Under the pieces are notes generated by a model. It was not told the DNA's origin, did no database searches, and was given only the letters and a program-made list of their open reading frames with translations. A DNA stretch of 57,802 nucleotides, taken from NCBI RefSeq assembly GCF_009696445.1, contig NZ_VULZ01000017.1, positions 1 through 57,802 on the forward strand. Reading direction: 5' to 3'. Positions 46,140-55,934 of the stretch are shown one piece after another. Position 1 is the first letter of the stretch. Each line of letters opens with the position of its first letter. Both the position numbers and the translations under genes were made by a program. The DNA comes from Porcincola intestinalis. GTDB taxonomy: Bacteria; Bacillota; Clostridia; Lachnospirales; Lachnospiraceae.

Positions 46140-48458
46140 ATGAAGTTTACCGAAGGGTACTGGCTCCGCAAGGAGAGTGTACAGGCAAGCTATGCATCGC
46201 AGGCATATGCCATCGAACGGATTCCGCATGGAATCCGGATTGCGGCGCCGGAGCGGCCGATCAGAAGCCGGGCGGACGCACTGGATATCACCGTGCTGTA
46301 TGTCGATATCGTCAGCAGTTCTCACAACGACATTGAGGTGAGGGCTTTTCATTTCATGGCGTATGACGAGAAGGAACCCCGCTTTGAACTGCATACAGAA
46401 CCGGACGACGTTGAGGTAGAGGAGCTGGAGGACGAGACGGTTCTCACGGCAGGGAACATGAAGGTACGCGTGAGCCGGAAGGATTGGAATATCCGGTTTG
46501 AGGCAGATGGAAGACTGCTGACCTCCTGTGGTTTCCGCAATCTCGCCTACTTCAGGGTGAATAAACAGCCGGCTAAGCTGAACATGGTTCCGGATTATTT
46601 CGCTCAGGACTATGCGCCCTATATGGAAGCAGAATTGTCGGTCAAGCCTGGAGAGACCGTCTACGGTCTCGGGGAGCGCTTCACACCATTTGTCAAGAAC
46701 GGGCAGGTGGTGGATATGTGGAATGAGGACGGCGGGACCTCCAGCTCTGTCAGCTATAAGAATATCCCATTCTACATGACCTCGGAGCATTATGGGGTGT
46801 TTGTAGACCATACAGGACAGGTCTCCTACGAGATCAATTCTGAAAAAGTGGAGTATGTCGGCTTCTCTGTTCCGGGAGAACAGCTTCGTTTTCACGTCAT
46901 CTACGGCAGGACGCCTGAGGACATCATTGACGTCTATACAAAACTGACGGGACGTCCGGCCCTTCCGCCTGAGTGGAGCTTCGGGCTGTGGCTCTCGACC
47001 TCCTTCAAGCCGAGCTATGACGAGAAGACCACTGACGCCCTGGTGGAAGGCATGCAGCAGCGGGATATCCCATTCTCGGTGTTCCACTTTGACTGCTACT
47101 GGCTCAGAGGGCTCCACTGGTGCGATTTTGTCTGGGATCCGGTTGCGTTTCCGGATCCGAAGCGGATCATCGACAAATATCACAAAAAGGGACTGAAGGT
47201 TTGCTGCTGGACAAATCCATATGTCGCTCAGAACACAGATATGTTCTGTGAAGGCGTGGAAAAGGGGTATTTCCTGATGCGCGCTGACGGGAAGGGGGTC
47301 AAGCAGGTGGACAACTGGCAGCCGGGGATGGCGCTTGTCGACTTTACAAACCCGGATGCTGCGGCGTGGTTCGCCGGAAAGATCAGGGAACTTCTTCAGA
47401 CGGGTGTCGATGCAATCAAGACGGACTTCGGTGAGCGGATTCCGGTGGACGTCATCTATCATGACGGAAGCAACCCGGTCGATATGCACAACTACTATAC
47501 TTTCCTCTACAACCGCACGGTGTTCCGCGCGATCGAGGAGGAGAGAGGGAAGAATCAGGCTGTGCTGTTTGCCCGTTCGGCAACGGCCGGAAGCCAGCAA
47601 TTCCCGGTCCACTGGGGCGGCGACTGCTTTGCCTCGTATGCCTCGATGGCGGAAACGCTTCATGCCGGATTATCGTTCGCGATGTCCGGGTTCGCGTTCT
47701 GGAGCCATGATATCTCCGGATTTGAATCGACGGCGACGCCTGATCTGTATAAGCGCTGGGTGCAGTTTGGTATTTTCTCCACTCATTCACGTCTTCACGG
47801 CTCTGACACCTACCGCGTTCCGTGGATTTTTGACGAGGAGTCGGTCGATGTTGTGCGCACATTCAGTAAGCTGAAGTGCAGACTGATGCCGTATATCTAC
47901 CGGATGGCGGCAATCGCGCATGAGAAGGGAACGCCGGTCTGCAGGCCGATGCCGTTTGCATATCCGGATGACCGTGCCTGCCAGTATCTGGACCTTCAGT
48001 ATATGTTTGGCGAGAGCATCCTTGTCGCGCCGATCTTCAATGACCAGAGCATTGGAGAATGCTACCTCCCTGACGGGAAATGGATCTCTCTGCTCGATTC
48101 TGAGGTGCTCGAGGGCGGGAAGTGGCACCGGAAAAAGTACAGCTATCTGGATTTCCCGGTCTTCGTGCGGGGGAACAGCCTTCTTGCAATCGGCAGCCAT
48201 GACGAGCGCCCGGACTATGACTATACAGACAATGTGACATTCCGCTATTATCTGCCGGAGGATGGAGTGTATGCTTCCTGCGAGGTGCCGGATGAGAGCG
48301 GAAAGACCGTTCTGAGCGCAAAGGCCATTCTGGAGAATGGCGAGGTGCGGCTCGCACTCGACAGGGAAGCTGAAGGTGCAGCTTTTGAGGTTGTCCTTCC
48401 GGATGGCAGCAAAAGGCACGCAAAGATAGAGGGAAAGACAGCCTGCATCCGTCTGTAA
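46140..48458 (+). CDS. yicI: GH31 alpha-xylosidase, YicI type
   Basis: 772 aa from ATG 46140 (AGAGGAG upstream), the same length as E. coli YicI. N-terminal beta-sandwich (1-~250; MKFTEGYWLRKE start is typical), GH31 barrel (~280-600) and C-terminal beta domains. The nucleophile Asp429 is in AIKTDFGE and the acid/base Asp495 in HWGGDC; their 66-residue distance equals that of YicI Asp416/Asp482. FHFDCYWLRG and WSHDISGF are conserved. It removes alpha-linked xylose from the non-reducing end, as in isoprimeverose or xyloglucan oligosaccharides. No signal peptide, so it acts in the cytoplasm after import by the locus 2 transporter. Confidence 0.95.
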   Translation: MKFTEGYWLRKESVQASYASQAYAIERIPHGIRIAAPERPIRSRADALDITVLYVDIVSSSHNDIEVRAFHFMAYDEKEPRFELHTEPDDVEVEELEDETVLTAGNMKVRVSRKDWNIRFEADGRLLTSCGFRNLAYFRVNKQPAKLNMVPDYFAQDYAPYMEAELSVKPGETVYGLGERFTPFVKNGQVVDMWNEDGGTSSSVSYKNIPFYMTSEHYGVFVDHTGQVSYEINSEKVEYVGFSVPGEQLRFHVIYGRTPEDIIDVYTKLTGRPALPPEWSFGLWLSTSFKPSYDEKTTDALVEGMQQRDIPFSVFHFDCYWLRGLHWCDFVWDPVAFPDPKRIIDKYHKKGLKVCCWTNPYVAQNTDMFCEGVEKGYFLMRADGKGVKQVDNWQPGMALVDFTNPDAAAWFAGKIRELLQTGVDAIKTDFGERIPVDVIYHDGSNPVDMHNYYTFLYNRTVFRAIEEERGKNQAVLFARSATAGSQQFPVHWGGDCFASYASMAETLHAGLSFAMSGFAFWSHDISGFESTATPDLYKRWVQFGIFSTHSRLHGSDTYRVPWIFDEESVDVVRTFSKLKCRLMPYIYRMAAIAHEKGTPVCRPMPFAYPDDRACQYLDLQYMFGESILVAPIFNDQSIGECYLPDGKWISLLDSEVLEGGKWHRKKYSYLDFPVFVRGNSLLAIGSHDERPDYDYTDNVTFRYYLPEDGVYASCEVPDESGKTVLSAKAILENGEVRLALDREAEGAAFEVVLPDGSKRHAKIEGKTACIRL

Positions 48459-48533
48459 TGGACATGCATCGAAAGCGGATCTGAAAGGAAACCAGTAAAA
48501 AGTACAGAAGGAAGCTGAAGAAAATTCTGACAG

Positions 48534-48582
48534 GAAACAGCAGGAAGGACTTCGGGAAACCGGAGCCTTTCTTGCTGTTTTC
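48534..48582 (+). terminator. Terminator of sugar locus 2
   Basis: GAAACAGCAGGAAGG (48534-48548) pairs with CCTTTCTTGCTGTTTTC (48566-48582) around a CGG-GAAA-CCG inner stem. The right arm provides the T-rich side. Confidence 0.65.
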
Positions 48583-48653
48583 ACGCTGTTCTCCATCTGT
48601 TTGCTGCTGACTCCGTGGAGAGAGGATGGATTCCGGGGATGCTGTTTCCGTCG

Positions 48654-48682
48654 TTGCCGTGCGGGAGGTGTTTTGCTATAAT
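48654..48682 (+). promoter_or_regulatory. Promoter of the YitT gene
   Basis: TTGCCG (48654-48659), 17 bp, TATAAT (48677-48682) with TGC before it (extended -10). Confidence 0.7.
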
Positions 48683-48716
48683 AAATCTATTTCAGTAGAG
48701 AAGGCGGGGCTGGTTT

Positions 48717-49592
48717 GTGAAGGCGAAAGAGGAACGTTTTTTTACAATCAGGGACGTGCAGCGGATTTTAGTGTGTATTGCTGCGGGAACTGTGATGGCC
48801 GTGAATCTGCGGACGTTTGTACATACAGGCGGCCTTCTGCCAGGCGGGATTGCAGGCCTGACGGTGCTGGTACAGGGAATTTTTCAGCGGTTTTTCGGGA
48901 TGGATGTTCCCTATGGCCGTCTGTACCTTGCCCTGAATGCATTTCCGATCCTGCTGGCTGTCCGGAAGATCGGGAAGAAGTTTACAGCCTATTCCTGCAT
49001 CACCATCAGCGTTGTCACAATCTTGACGGAAATCCTTCCGACGACAACGATTACCTATGACACCCTTCTGATCTCCATCTTCGGCGGGATTATCAACGGG
49101 GCAGCAATCTCGATGGCCCTCCTGGCGGGAGCGACGACGGGCGGAACGGATTTCGTCGCCATCTACCTGTCTGAAAGGTATGCGATGGACGGGTTCAATT
49201 ATGTCCTGGGGTTTAACGCGGTAATTCTCTGCTGTGCCGGCCTGCTGTTCGGCTGGGACAAGGCGCTGTATTCGATTATCTTCCAGTTCGCTTCAACCCA
49301 GGTCATCCATGTGCTGAATAACCGGTATAAAAAGAACACGCTCTTCATTGTGACAGATAAGCCGGACGAAGTGGTCCGGTGTCTGAATTCAGACGTCCGG
49401 CATGGCGTGACGGAGATGCATGTCTTCGGTACCTACCGGAGGCAGGAGCGCACCATGATCTACTCGGTCATCTCGACACCTGAGCTGAAGATGGTTCTGA
49501 AGGATCTGAAGGAAGTCGATCCGGCTGCCTTCATCAATGTCATCAAGACTGACCAGGTATCCGGCAGATTCTATATCAAGCCGAACGATTGA
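48717..49592 (+). CDS. YitT-family membrane protein with DUF2179 domain
   Basis: 291 aa from GTG 48717, only 34 bases after the -10, with a weak G-rich site before it. About five to six membrane helices (residues 15-185; TVMAVNLRTFVHTGGLLPGG and GATTGGTDFVA are the YitT repeats), then a soluble C-terminal DUF2179 domain (about 205-288; TLFIVTDKPDEV, GRFYIKPND). The function of the family is not settled; a transport role is likely. It is followed after 17 bp by another membrane-protein gene. Confidence 0.88.
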   Translation: MKAKEERFFTIRDVQRILVCIAAGTVMAVNLRTFVHTGGLLPGGIAGLTVLVQGIFQRFFGMDVPYGRLYLALNAFPILLAVRKIGKKFTAYSCITISVVTILTEILPTTTITYDTLLISIFGGIINGAAISMALLAGATTGGTDFVAIYLSERYAMDGFNYVLGFNAVILCCAGLLFGWDKALYSIIFQFASTQVIHVLNNRYKKNTLFIVTDKPDEVVRCLNSDVRHGVTEMHVFGTYRRQERTMIYSVISTPELKMVLKDLKEVDPAAFINVIKTDQVSGRFYIKPND

Positions 49593-49609
49593 TCAGGGAA
49601 GAGAAGGAT

Positions 49610-50302
49610 ATGAGACAAGAACACAAAGCGACATTTCTGAAGGGACTCTTCTGGACACTGGTTCTGACATTGTTCCTGATCAGCTTCTCGGTTGTCTTTA
49701 CCCTCTACATGGAGCCGCTTTACTGGGCGGATATCCGGCTGATGGGGCTGGAGAAGGCTTCCGGAAAAAGTGCGGAGGTCATCCGGAAGAATTACCATGC
49801 AATGGTTTCCTATATGTACCTGTGGAATCGTACACCGGTTCTCTCGCTGCCGGACTTTGCGATGTCACAGGGCGGAAAGATTCATTTTTCGGACTGCAAG
49901 CGCATCTTTGACGCGGTGCAGGTGATCTGTGCTGTGAGTGGTTTCCTGACAATCCTCTCCGCGGTCGTACACAGGCACAGCCTGAGATACCGGTATCTCA
50001 GGGCTGCCGGAACCCTGACCATCCTCATACCGGCTCTCCTCGGAGGACTGGCCTACATGAACTGGAACAAGGTCTTCCTCACCTTTCACAAGATCTTTTT
50101 CAGAAACAATTACTGGATCTTTGATCCGGCCAGTGATCCGGTGATTCTGATTCTTCCAGACAAATTCTTCCTTCAGTGCGTGATTGTAATCACTGTTGTG
50201 CTTGTGACCGGTGCAGGAATTCTGTTTGGAAAAGCGCACAGGCGAAGCAGAAGACTGAGAGACAGGATCGCCAGGTCCAGGGCAAGGGGCAGGAGACGAT
50301 AA
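49610..50302 (+). CDS. TIGR01906/DUF1461 integral membrane protein
   Basis: 230 aa from ATG 49610. Four predicted membrane helices (about 12-35, 105-127, 135-157, 190-212). The stretch FHKIFFRNNYWIFDPASDP followed by ILPDKFF is the conserved part of this family. The tail is highly basic (RRSRRLRDRIARSRARGRRR), which may bind anionic lipid or nucleic acid. Function unknown; in Firmicutes it often lies near similar small membrane proteins. It is probably co-transcribed with the YitT gene. Confidence 0.82.
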   Translation: MRQEHKATFLKGLFWTLVLTLFLISFSVVFTLYMEPLYWADIRLMGLEKASGKSAEVIRKNYHAMVSYMYLWNRTPVLSLPDFAMSQGGKIHFSDCKRIFDAVQVICAVSGFLTILSAVVHRHSLRYRYLRAAGTLTILIPALLGGLAYMNWNKVFLTFHKIFFRNNYWIFDPASDPVILILPDKFFLQCVIVITVVLVTGAGILFGKAHRRSRRLRDRIARSRARGRRR

Positions 50303-50385
50303 GCAGGGGGAAGATTCCGGATTTCGGCAGAATAAACCATCAGAAGCGGCACAAATGACACATTAGAAAGGACTTAAAAGATCAG

Positions 50386-53328
50386 ATGAGGTTCCAGATT
50401 CCAGATACATATCGATTGATCAGAAAGGAGACGCTCTCCGATATCGGGTCGGAGGGGTATATCCTTGAGCATATAAAAAGCGGTGCACGGATCATGCTCA
50501 TCGCAAACAGCGATGACAACAAGGTCTTTAACATCGTCTTCCGCACAACTCCGAAGGATTCCTGCGGAGAGGCACACATCATTGAGCATACGGTCCTGTG
50601 CGGAAGCCGGAAATATCCCTCAAAGGATCCGTTTGTCGAGCTTGTGAAGGGATCCATGAATACCTTTCTGAATGCGATGACCTATCCGGACAAGACGATG
50701 TTTCCGGTGGCCAGCACCAATGACACCGACTTCAAGAATCTGATGGATGTCTACCTGGACGCTGTATTCTATCCGAATATTTATAAAAACGAGAACATCT
50801 TCCGGCAGGAGGGCTGGAGCTTTCAGATTGAAAAGCCGGAGGATCCGATTGTCTACAACGGGGTTGTCTACAATGAGATGAAGGGCGCCTACTCGTCGTC
50901 GGATGATGTCTGCGACCGGCTTGTCATGAACTCCCTCTTCCCGGATACGACCTACGGAGTGGATTCGGGCGGTATGCCGGAACACATTCCGGAGCTCACA
51001 TACGAGCAGTTCCTGAATTTCCACAGGACGTATTATCACCCGTCCAACTCGTATATCTACTTGTACGGCGATATGGACTTTGAGGAAAGACTGAAATATC
51101 TGGACGAGGCCTATCTTTCTCACTTTGAGCGGATCAGTGTATCGTCGGAGGTGATGCTTCAGAAGCCGTTCTCCGCGCCGGTTCATCTTTCAGAGGTATA
51201 CCCGGTCGGGGCGGAGGAGCCGCTGGAAAGGCACACCTATCTGACGCGCAATACGGTGATCGGTCAGAGCACCGACTCAATGCTCTGCGTCTCGATGGAC
51301 GTCCTGGAGGATGTTCTTCTGGAGGCGCCGGGCGCTCCGCTGAAAATGGCGCTCCTGGATGCAGGGATCGGAACGGATGTCTACGGCTCCTTCGATTCCT
51401 CAATCCGGCAACCTGTCTTTTCCGTCACGGCAAAGAATGCCGATGAGGCTGACAGCATACGCCTTGAGGAGATCATAGCCAGCACGCTGGCGGCCATTTC
51501 GGAGAAAGGCCTGAACCCGAAGGAGATCGAGGCATCGATCAATTCCATGGAGTTTCGTTACCGCGAGGCAGACTATGGCGGATTCCCGAAGGGACTCATC
51601 TACTCGATCAATGTCTTCGACAGCTGGCTGTATGATGAGGAGAAGCCGTTTGAGTACCTCAGACAGCGGGCGGTCTTCAAAGCACTGCGTGAGCGGATCG
51701 GGACCGGTTATTTTGAAGAGCTGATCCGGAAGTATCTCATGGATAATCCGCATACCAGCTACGTCTCGATGAAGCCTGAGCGCGGACTGACGCAGAAGGT
51801 GGAGGAAGCGACTGAGAAAAAGCTCGCGGAGCTGAAGGCTTCATTGTCCGGGGATCAGATAGAGGATCTGATCCGGGGAACAAAGGAGCTCAGACGGTTC
51901 CAGGAGACACCCTCGACCCAGGAGGAGCTCGAGAAAATTCCAATTCTGAAGAGGTCGGATCTGGGCAGAAGCGCCCGGCCATTCTCCAACATCGATGAGA
52001 GCGAGGATGGCATCCGGCTCATCCGCCATGATTATCAGACGAACGGGATTGTGTATGTCACGGTCCTGTTTGATCTGGCCGGGATCGCGCAGGAGGATCT
52101 TCCATATCTCGGGATCCTTCGAAATGTGCTGGGTGAGGTTGACACAGAGCACTATTCCTACCGGGAGCTGGCAACGGAAATCGGGCGGAGAACAGGCGGT
52201 GTCACACCGGGTGTTTCGCTGTTCACAGATCCGGTTGATGCAGACCTGATCAAGGGGGCATTTGGCATGCAGATTGCCACCCTTCCGGATGAGATCGATT
52301 TTGCACTCGAAATAACAGGCGAGATTCTTCTGGCATCGAAGTTCAGCGACCGGAAACGGATGCGCGAAATCATTCAGAAGCTTCGGTCCCGTCTGTCTGT
52401 CCAGCTGACCTCGTCCGGACATGCGACGGCGGCACAGAGATGTCTCTCCTATTTCTCACCTGCAGGTGTTTTCAACGACGGGATAGGCGGGATCAGCCTC
52501 TACCATGTTGTCTGTGACCTGGAAGAGCACTTTGACGAGCGCTATGAGGAGCTTTGCAGGACACTTGAGCGGCTGCTGGGGAGCATCCTGAAGAATGACA
52601 GGCTGCTGACGAGCTATACCGGAAGCAGCACCTATACAGATCAGATTCTGGCGGGATTGCGGAAATTGTCCGGGCAGCTCGAGGATGAGAAATCCACCGG
52701 AGAGCCGGATGATCAAAACAGGCCGTTCCGCTATCTGGCAGGATTTGAGACGGTGAAGAAGAATGAAGGCTTCCGGACACCCGGGAAAATTCAGTACGTG
52801 GCCGAGGGCGGACGTTTCCCGGCAGACAAGGCAACCGGGGCGCTCAGTGTGCTGAAGGTGATCATGAACTACGACTATCTGTGGCAGAATCTGAGAGTTG
52901 TGGGCGGCGCTTATGGCTGCGGCGGTTCCTTCACCAGGAGCGGGACAGCGGTCTTCTATTCCTACAGGGATCCGCACCTGCGCAATACGCTGCGCATCTA
53001 TGAGGGGATTCCGGGGTACCTTGAGACGTTCGATGCGACAGAGCGCGATATGACAAAGTTTGTGATCGGAACCATATCGGATTTTGACACACCGCTGACT
53101 CCGCGGATTGCCGGGACCCGTTCCATGAACGCGTTCATTTCCGGGCTGACGTATGAGCAGGTGCAGCAGGAGAGAAATGAGGTTCTGGCCGCACAGCCAT
53201 CGGATATCCGGGCGCTGGCACCGCTGATGCGGGAGGCTCTCTTGGGGGGAGCACTGTGCGTGATCGGGTCCGAGAGCAAGATCGACGAAAGCAGGGAGCT
53301 TTTCAAAAGCACGGAGACGCTTTCGTGA
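50386..53328 (+). CDS. M16C-family zinc metallopeptidase (PreP-like)
   Basis: 980 aa. The inverted zinc motif HIIEH gives His64, Glu67 and His68, with the distal Glu in the NEMKGAYSS region (near 167). The protein folds as four M16 repeats joined by a helical hinge, the PreP/Cym1 form with the M16C-associated domain at about 460-700. Such enzymes enclose and cut short unfolded peptides; no signal peptide, so it acts in the cytoplasm. The ribosome binding site AAAGGA lies 13 bases from the ATG, a little far. It is 84 bp after the DUF1461 gene. Confidence 0.93.
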   Translation: MRFQIPDTYRLIRKETLSDIGSEGYILEHIKSGARIMLIANSDDNKVFNIVFRTTPKDSCGEAHIIEHTVLCGSRKYPSKDPFVELVKGSMNTFLNAMTYPDKTMFPVASTNDTDFKNLMDVYLDAVFYPNIYKNENIFRQEGWSFQIEKPEDPIVYNGVVYNEMKGAYSSSDDVCDRLVMNSLFPDTTYGVDSGGMPEHIPELTYEQFLNFHRTYYHPSNSYIYLYGDMDFEERLKYLDEAYLSHFERISVSSEVMLQKPFSAPVHLSEVYPVGAEEPLERHTYLTRNTVIGQSTDSMLCVSMDVLEDVLLEAPGAPLKMALLDAGIGTDVYGSFDSSIRQPVFSVTAKNADEADSIRLEEIIASTLAAISEKGLNPKEIEASINSMEFRYREADYGGFPKGLIYSINVFDSWLYDEEKPFEYLRQRAVFKALRERIGTGYFEELIRKYLMDNPHTSYVSMKPERGLTQKVEEATEKKLAELKASLSGDQIEDLIRGTKELRRFQETPSTQEELEKIPILKRSDLGRSARPFSNIDESEDGIRLIRHDYQTNGIVYVTVLFDLAGIAQEDLPYLGILRNVLGEVDTEHYSYRELATEIGRRTGGVTPGVSLFTDPVDADLIKGAFGMQIATLPDEIDFALEITGEILLASKFSDRKRMREIIQKLRSRLSVQLTSSGHATAAQRCLSYFSPAGVFNDGIGGISLYHVVCDLEEHFDERYEELCRTLERLLGSILKNDRLLTSYTGSSTYTDQILAGLRKLSGQLEDEKSTGEPDDQNRPFRYLAGFETVKKNEGFRTPGKIQYVAEGGRFPADKATGALSVLKVIMNYDYLWQNLRVVGGAYGCGGSFTRSGTAVFYSYRDPHLRNTLRIYEGIPGYLETFDATERDMTKFVIGTISDFDTPLTPRIAGTRSMNAFISGLTYEQVQQERNEVLAAQPSDIRALAPLMREALLGGALCVIGSESKIDESRELFKSTETLS

Positions 53329-53417
53329 AATGCCGGCGGCAGCTCTGACAGAGCCTGACCGGCGGCAGCCGGGGATATCTGCTGAGGCTGCAGGCCGGCG
53401 CAGGATAGCGGAGGAAC

Positions 53418-54077
53418 ATGAGCGGAATAGATCTTCAGGGGATGGTGCTCCTCGCGGCACCATCCGGGGAATATGACAGGCGGATCGTTCTGCTGACAAA
53501 AGAGCGTGGGAAAATCACTGCCTTTGCGCGATCTGCAAGAAAACCAAACAGCAGCCTGCTTGCGGCGACAGTCCCGTTTTCCTTCGGAACCTTTCACCTG
53601 TATGAGGGTAGGAGTGCGTACACCTGTGTCGGAGCAGACATCACGAACTACTTTGATGAACTGAAGACGGACTTTGAAGGGGCCTACTACGGATTCTACT
53701 TCATGGAGTTCGCTGCGTATTATGCGCAGGAGAACATGGACGGAACGCAGATGCTGAACCTTCTGTATGCGGCGCTCCTTGCGCTGGAGAATCCGGCGCT
53801 TGACAACCGGGCGGTGCGCTACGCCTATGAAGTCCGTCTGATGGTGCAGGGAGGAGAGTTTCCGCAGGATGTGGTGAAGGATGAGAGCCTTTCAAAGGGT
53901 GCCCGATATGCGTTCTGGTACATGATCTCAGCGCCTCTTCAGAGGCTCTTCGCATTCAAAGTCTCTGATGAGGTCCTGGGGGAGATTGAAAAAAAGCAGG
54001 ATAAAATCAGGGGAAGGCTGATCGACAGGACGTTCCGTTCCCTCGAAATTCTCGATTCTGTGACAAACATTCATTAA
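53418..54077 (+). CDS. recO: DNA repair protein RecO
   Basis: 219 aa, slightly short (most are 240-260), with GGAGGAAC before ATG 53418. N-terminal OB fold (about 1-80; GMVLLAAPSGEYDRRIVLLTKE, GKITAFARSARKPNS) and a helical C-terminal part. The four-Cys zinc motif present in many RecO C-termini is absent. RecO anneals single strands and helps RecR load RecA. It is directly followed by era, a common arrangement in Firmicutes. Confidence 0.93.
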   Translation: MSGIDLQGMVLLAAPSGEYDRRIVLLTKERGKITAFARSARKPNSSLLAATVPFSFGTFHLYEGRSAYTCVGADITNYFDELKTDFEGAYYGFYFMEFAAYYAQENMDGTQMLNLLYAALLALENPALDNRAVRYAYEVRLMVQGGEFPQDVVKDESLSKGARYAFWYMISAPLQRLFAFKVSDEVLGEIEKKQDKIRGRLIDRTFRSLEILDSVTNIH

Positions 54078-54090
54078 GATGGAGGGGCTC

Positions 54091-55047
54091 ATGGCAGAAA
54101 AAAAGTTCCGGTCAGGATTTGTGGCGATTGTCGGAAGACCGAATGTCGGAAAGTCTACACTGATGAACCATCTGGTCGGGCAGAAGATTGCGATCACATC
54201 CGGAAAGCCGCAGACAACCCGCAATCAGATTCGGACGATCTATACGTCCGAAGACGGTCAGATTGTCTTTCTAGATACGCCGGGTATTCACCGCGCAAAG
54301 AACCGGCTCGGCGAGTTCATGGATGACGTGGCCCTTCAGACGCTGACGGAGGCAGATGTCATCCTCTGGCTGGTGGAGGCAAGTGATTTTTCCGGGGAGG
54401 GGGAGCGGTACATCGCCGGGAAGCTGAAGGCAGTCCACAGGCCGGTGATTCTGGTCATGAACAAGATTGACACGGTTGAGAAAAAGGATCTTGCCGCCTT
54501 TATGGAGAAGTACAGGAAGCTCTATCCATTCGAGGAGATTATTCCTGTCTCCGCGATGAAGAGCCTGAACCTCGATTCCCTGCTGGAAGAGATATTCCGT
54601 CATCTTCCGGAGGGACCGAAGTACTTTGACGAGGATGAGGTCACGGATCAGACGATGCGGCAGATTGCCGCGGAAATGATCCGGGAGAAGGCACTGAGAT
54701 GTCTGAGCGATGAGGTTCCGCACGGTATCGCCGTTCAGATTCTGTCCATGAAGGAGCGGACTCGCAGAAGTGCACCGAAGGATCCGGAGAAGGTCTATGA
54801 GAATCCGGACACGATCTGGGACATCGAGGCGGCTGTAATCACCGAGAAGGAATCTCACAAGGGGATGATTATCGGAAAAGGCGGCTCGATGCTGAAGCGG
54901 ATCGGTACAGGCGCCAGGATTGCCATCGAGGACATGGTCGGGGCGCAGGTCAATTTGAAGCTGTTTGTGAAAGTGAGAAAGGACTGGAGGGACAATCCGC
55001 TGATTCTGAAGAATCTGGGATATGACAAGTCAAGCCTGAAATCCTGA
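54091..55047 (+). CDS. era: GTPase Era
   Basis: 318 aa from ATG 54091, five bases after GGAGG; an ATG at 54079 overlaps that site and is unlikely. GTPase motifs: GRPNVGKST (15-23), the switch I PQTTRNQIR, DTPGIH, NKID. The C-terminal KH domain holds HKGMIIGKGGSMLKRIGT. Era binds the 3' end of 16S rRNA and checks 30S assembly. It starts 13 bases after the recO stop, so both are probably translated from one mRNA. Confidence 0.97.
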   Translation: MAEKKFRSGFVAIVGRPNVGKSTLMNHLVGQKIAITSGKPQTTRNQIRTIYTSEDGQIVFLDTPGIHRAKNRLGEFMDDVALQTLTEADVILWLVEASDFSGEGERYIAGKLKAVHRPVILVMNKIDTVEKKDLAAFMEKYRKLYPFEEIIPVSAMKSLNLDSLLEEIFRHLPEGPKYFDEDEVTDQTMRQIAAEMIREKALRCLSDEVPHGIAVQILSMKERTRRSAPKDPEKVYENPDTIWDIEAAVITEKESHKGMIIGKGGSMLKRIGTGARIAIEDMVGAQVNLKLFVKVRKDWRDNPLILKNLGYDKSSLKS

Positions 55048-55054
55048 TGCTTTG

Positions 55055-55083
55055 TTGAAAATTTAACCGCCGCACTGTATAAT
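55055..55083 (+). promoter_or_regulatory. Promoter of the lipoprotein gene and glyS
   Basis: TTGAAA (55055-55060), 17 bp, TATAAT (55078-55083), 32 bp before the lipoprotein start. Confidence 0.8.
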
Positions 55084-55114
55084 GCAGAAGGCTATACGGG
55101 GAAGGAGTCTGTGA

Positions 55115-55876
55115 ATGAAAGCAAAAAGCCTGATGGCAGGCGCTCTTGTGCTGGGTGTGACATTGGCCGTGACTGGATGTAGCGTGCTGGATCAGGTCGT
55201 GGGGCGGGATGACTGGAAGGACTGGACGCCGACGCAGACTTCTCTTCAGATATCGGCAGGCGGGAGCGTGACCGAGTCCATCTTCGACACGCTGGATCAG
55301 AATTATTACAATGCAGATGAGTTGCAAGATCTGGTTGCCCGGTCGGTCAAGTCCTACAACGCAGAACATGGAGGCCATGCGATCAGCGTACCGGCTTACT
55401 CGGCTGAGAACGGAAAGATCGCCCTGACGCTTGTATACCGGACACCGGAGGACTACGCATCCTACAACCAGGTTTCATTCGCGGATGGCCCGATGCTGGA
55501 CGTTCAGATGAGCGGAATTACATTTCCGGATACGTTTCTGAAGGTGAGCGGTTCGAACCTGACAGATCAGGGTGTCTCATCGGATGAAGCGCTCTCTCAT
55601 AAGGAATACAGCGCCGCGGTGACAGTGGCCGATCATGTTGTCCAGGTGCCCGGGCAGATCCGGTATCTGAGCGCGAATGCGGAGCTGATCAATTCTCATG
55701 TCGCGCAGCCGAAGCTGCAGGAGGAGACGAATGCGTCATCCGAGACCGGTCTTGTCCTGCCGTCAAACGCGGTCTACTATGGGACGGAGAGCGATACGGA
55801 GGAAGCGGAGCCGCCGGCAAAGACACAGCAGCTGATGTACATTATTTATGAGAAAGATGCCGAGCAGTCTACCTGA
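55115..55876 (+). CDS. Lipoprotein of unknown function
   Basis: 253 aa with AAGGAG before ATG 55115. A lipoprotein signal (MKAKSLMAG..., lipobox VTGC, lipidated Cys22) places it on the outer face of the membrane. The body (about 40-210) alternates beta strands with acidic and polar stretches, and the end (220-253) is Glu-rich with a last hydrophobic strand. I do not recognise a domain or catalytic motif. It shares a strong promoter with glyS, 59 bp downstream, so it is expressed under growth conditions. It may be a lineage-specific envelope protein. Confidence 0.8.
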   Translation: MKAKSLMAGALVLGVTLAVTGCSVLDQVVGRDDWKDWTPTQTSLQISAGGSVTESIFDTLDQNYYNADELQDLVARSVKSYNAEHGGHAISVPAYSAENGKIALTLVYRTPEDYASYNQVSFADGPMLDVQMSGITFPDTFLKVSGSNLTDQGVSSDEALSHKEYSAAVTVADHVVQVPGQIRYLSANAELINSHVAQPKLQEETNASSETGLVLPSNAVYYGTESDTEEAEPPAKTQQLMYIIYEKDAEQST

Positions 55877-55934
55877 ACGGCTTCTTTTCCGGATTTCCGG
55901 GATTGATAAAACCAACGATAAGGAGCACAAGACG

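Noticed and set aside
46110-47663. 517-aa open frame antisense to the alpha-xylosidase gene
   Set aside because: A shadow frame opposite a complete GH31 gene with all catalytic residues; composition is not protein-like and no start signal is seen.
55877-55934. T-box riboswitch before glyS
   Set aside because: The gap is only 58 bases, too short for a T-box, and shows no conserved T-box sequence.
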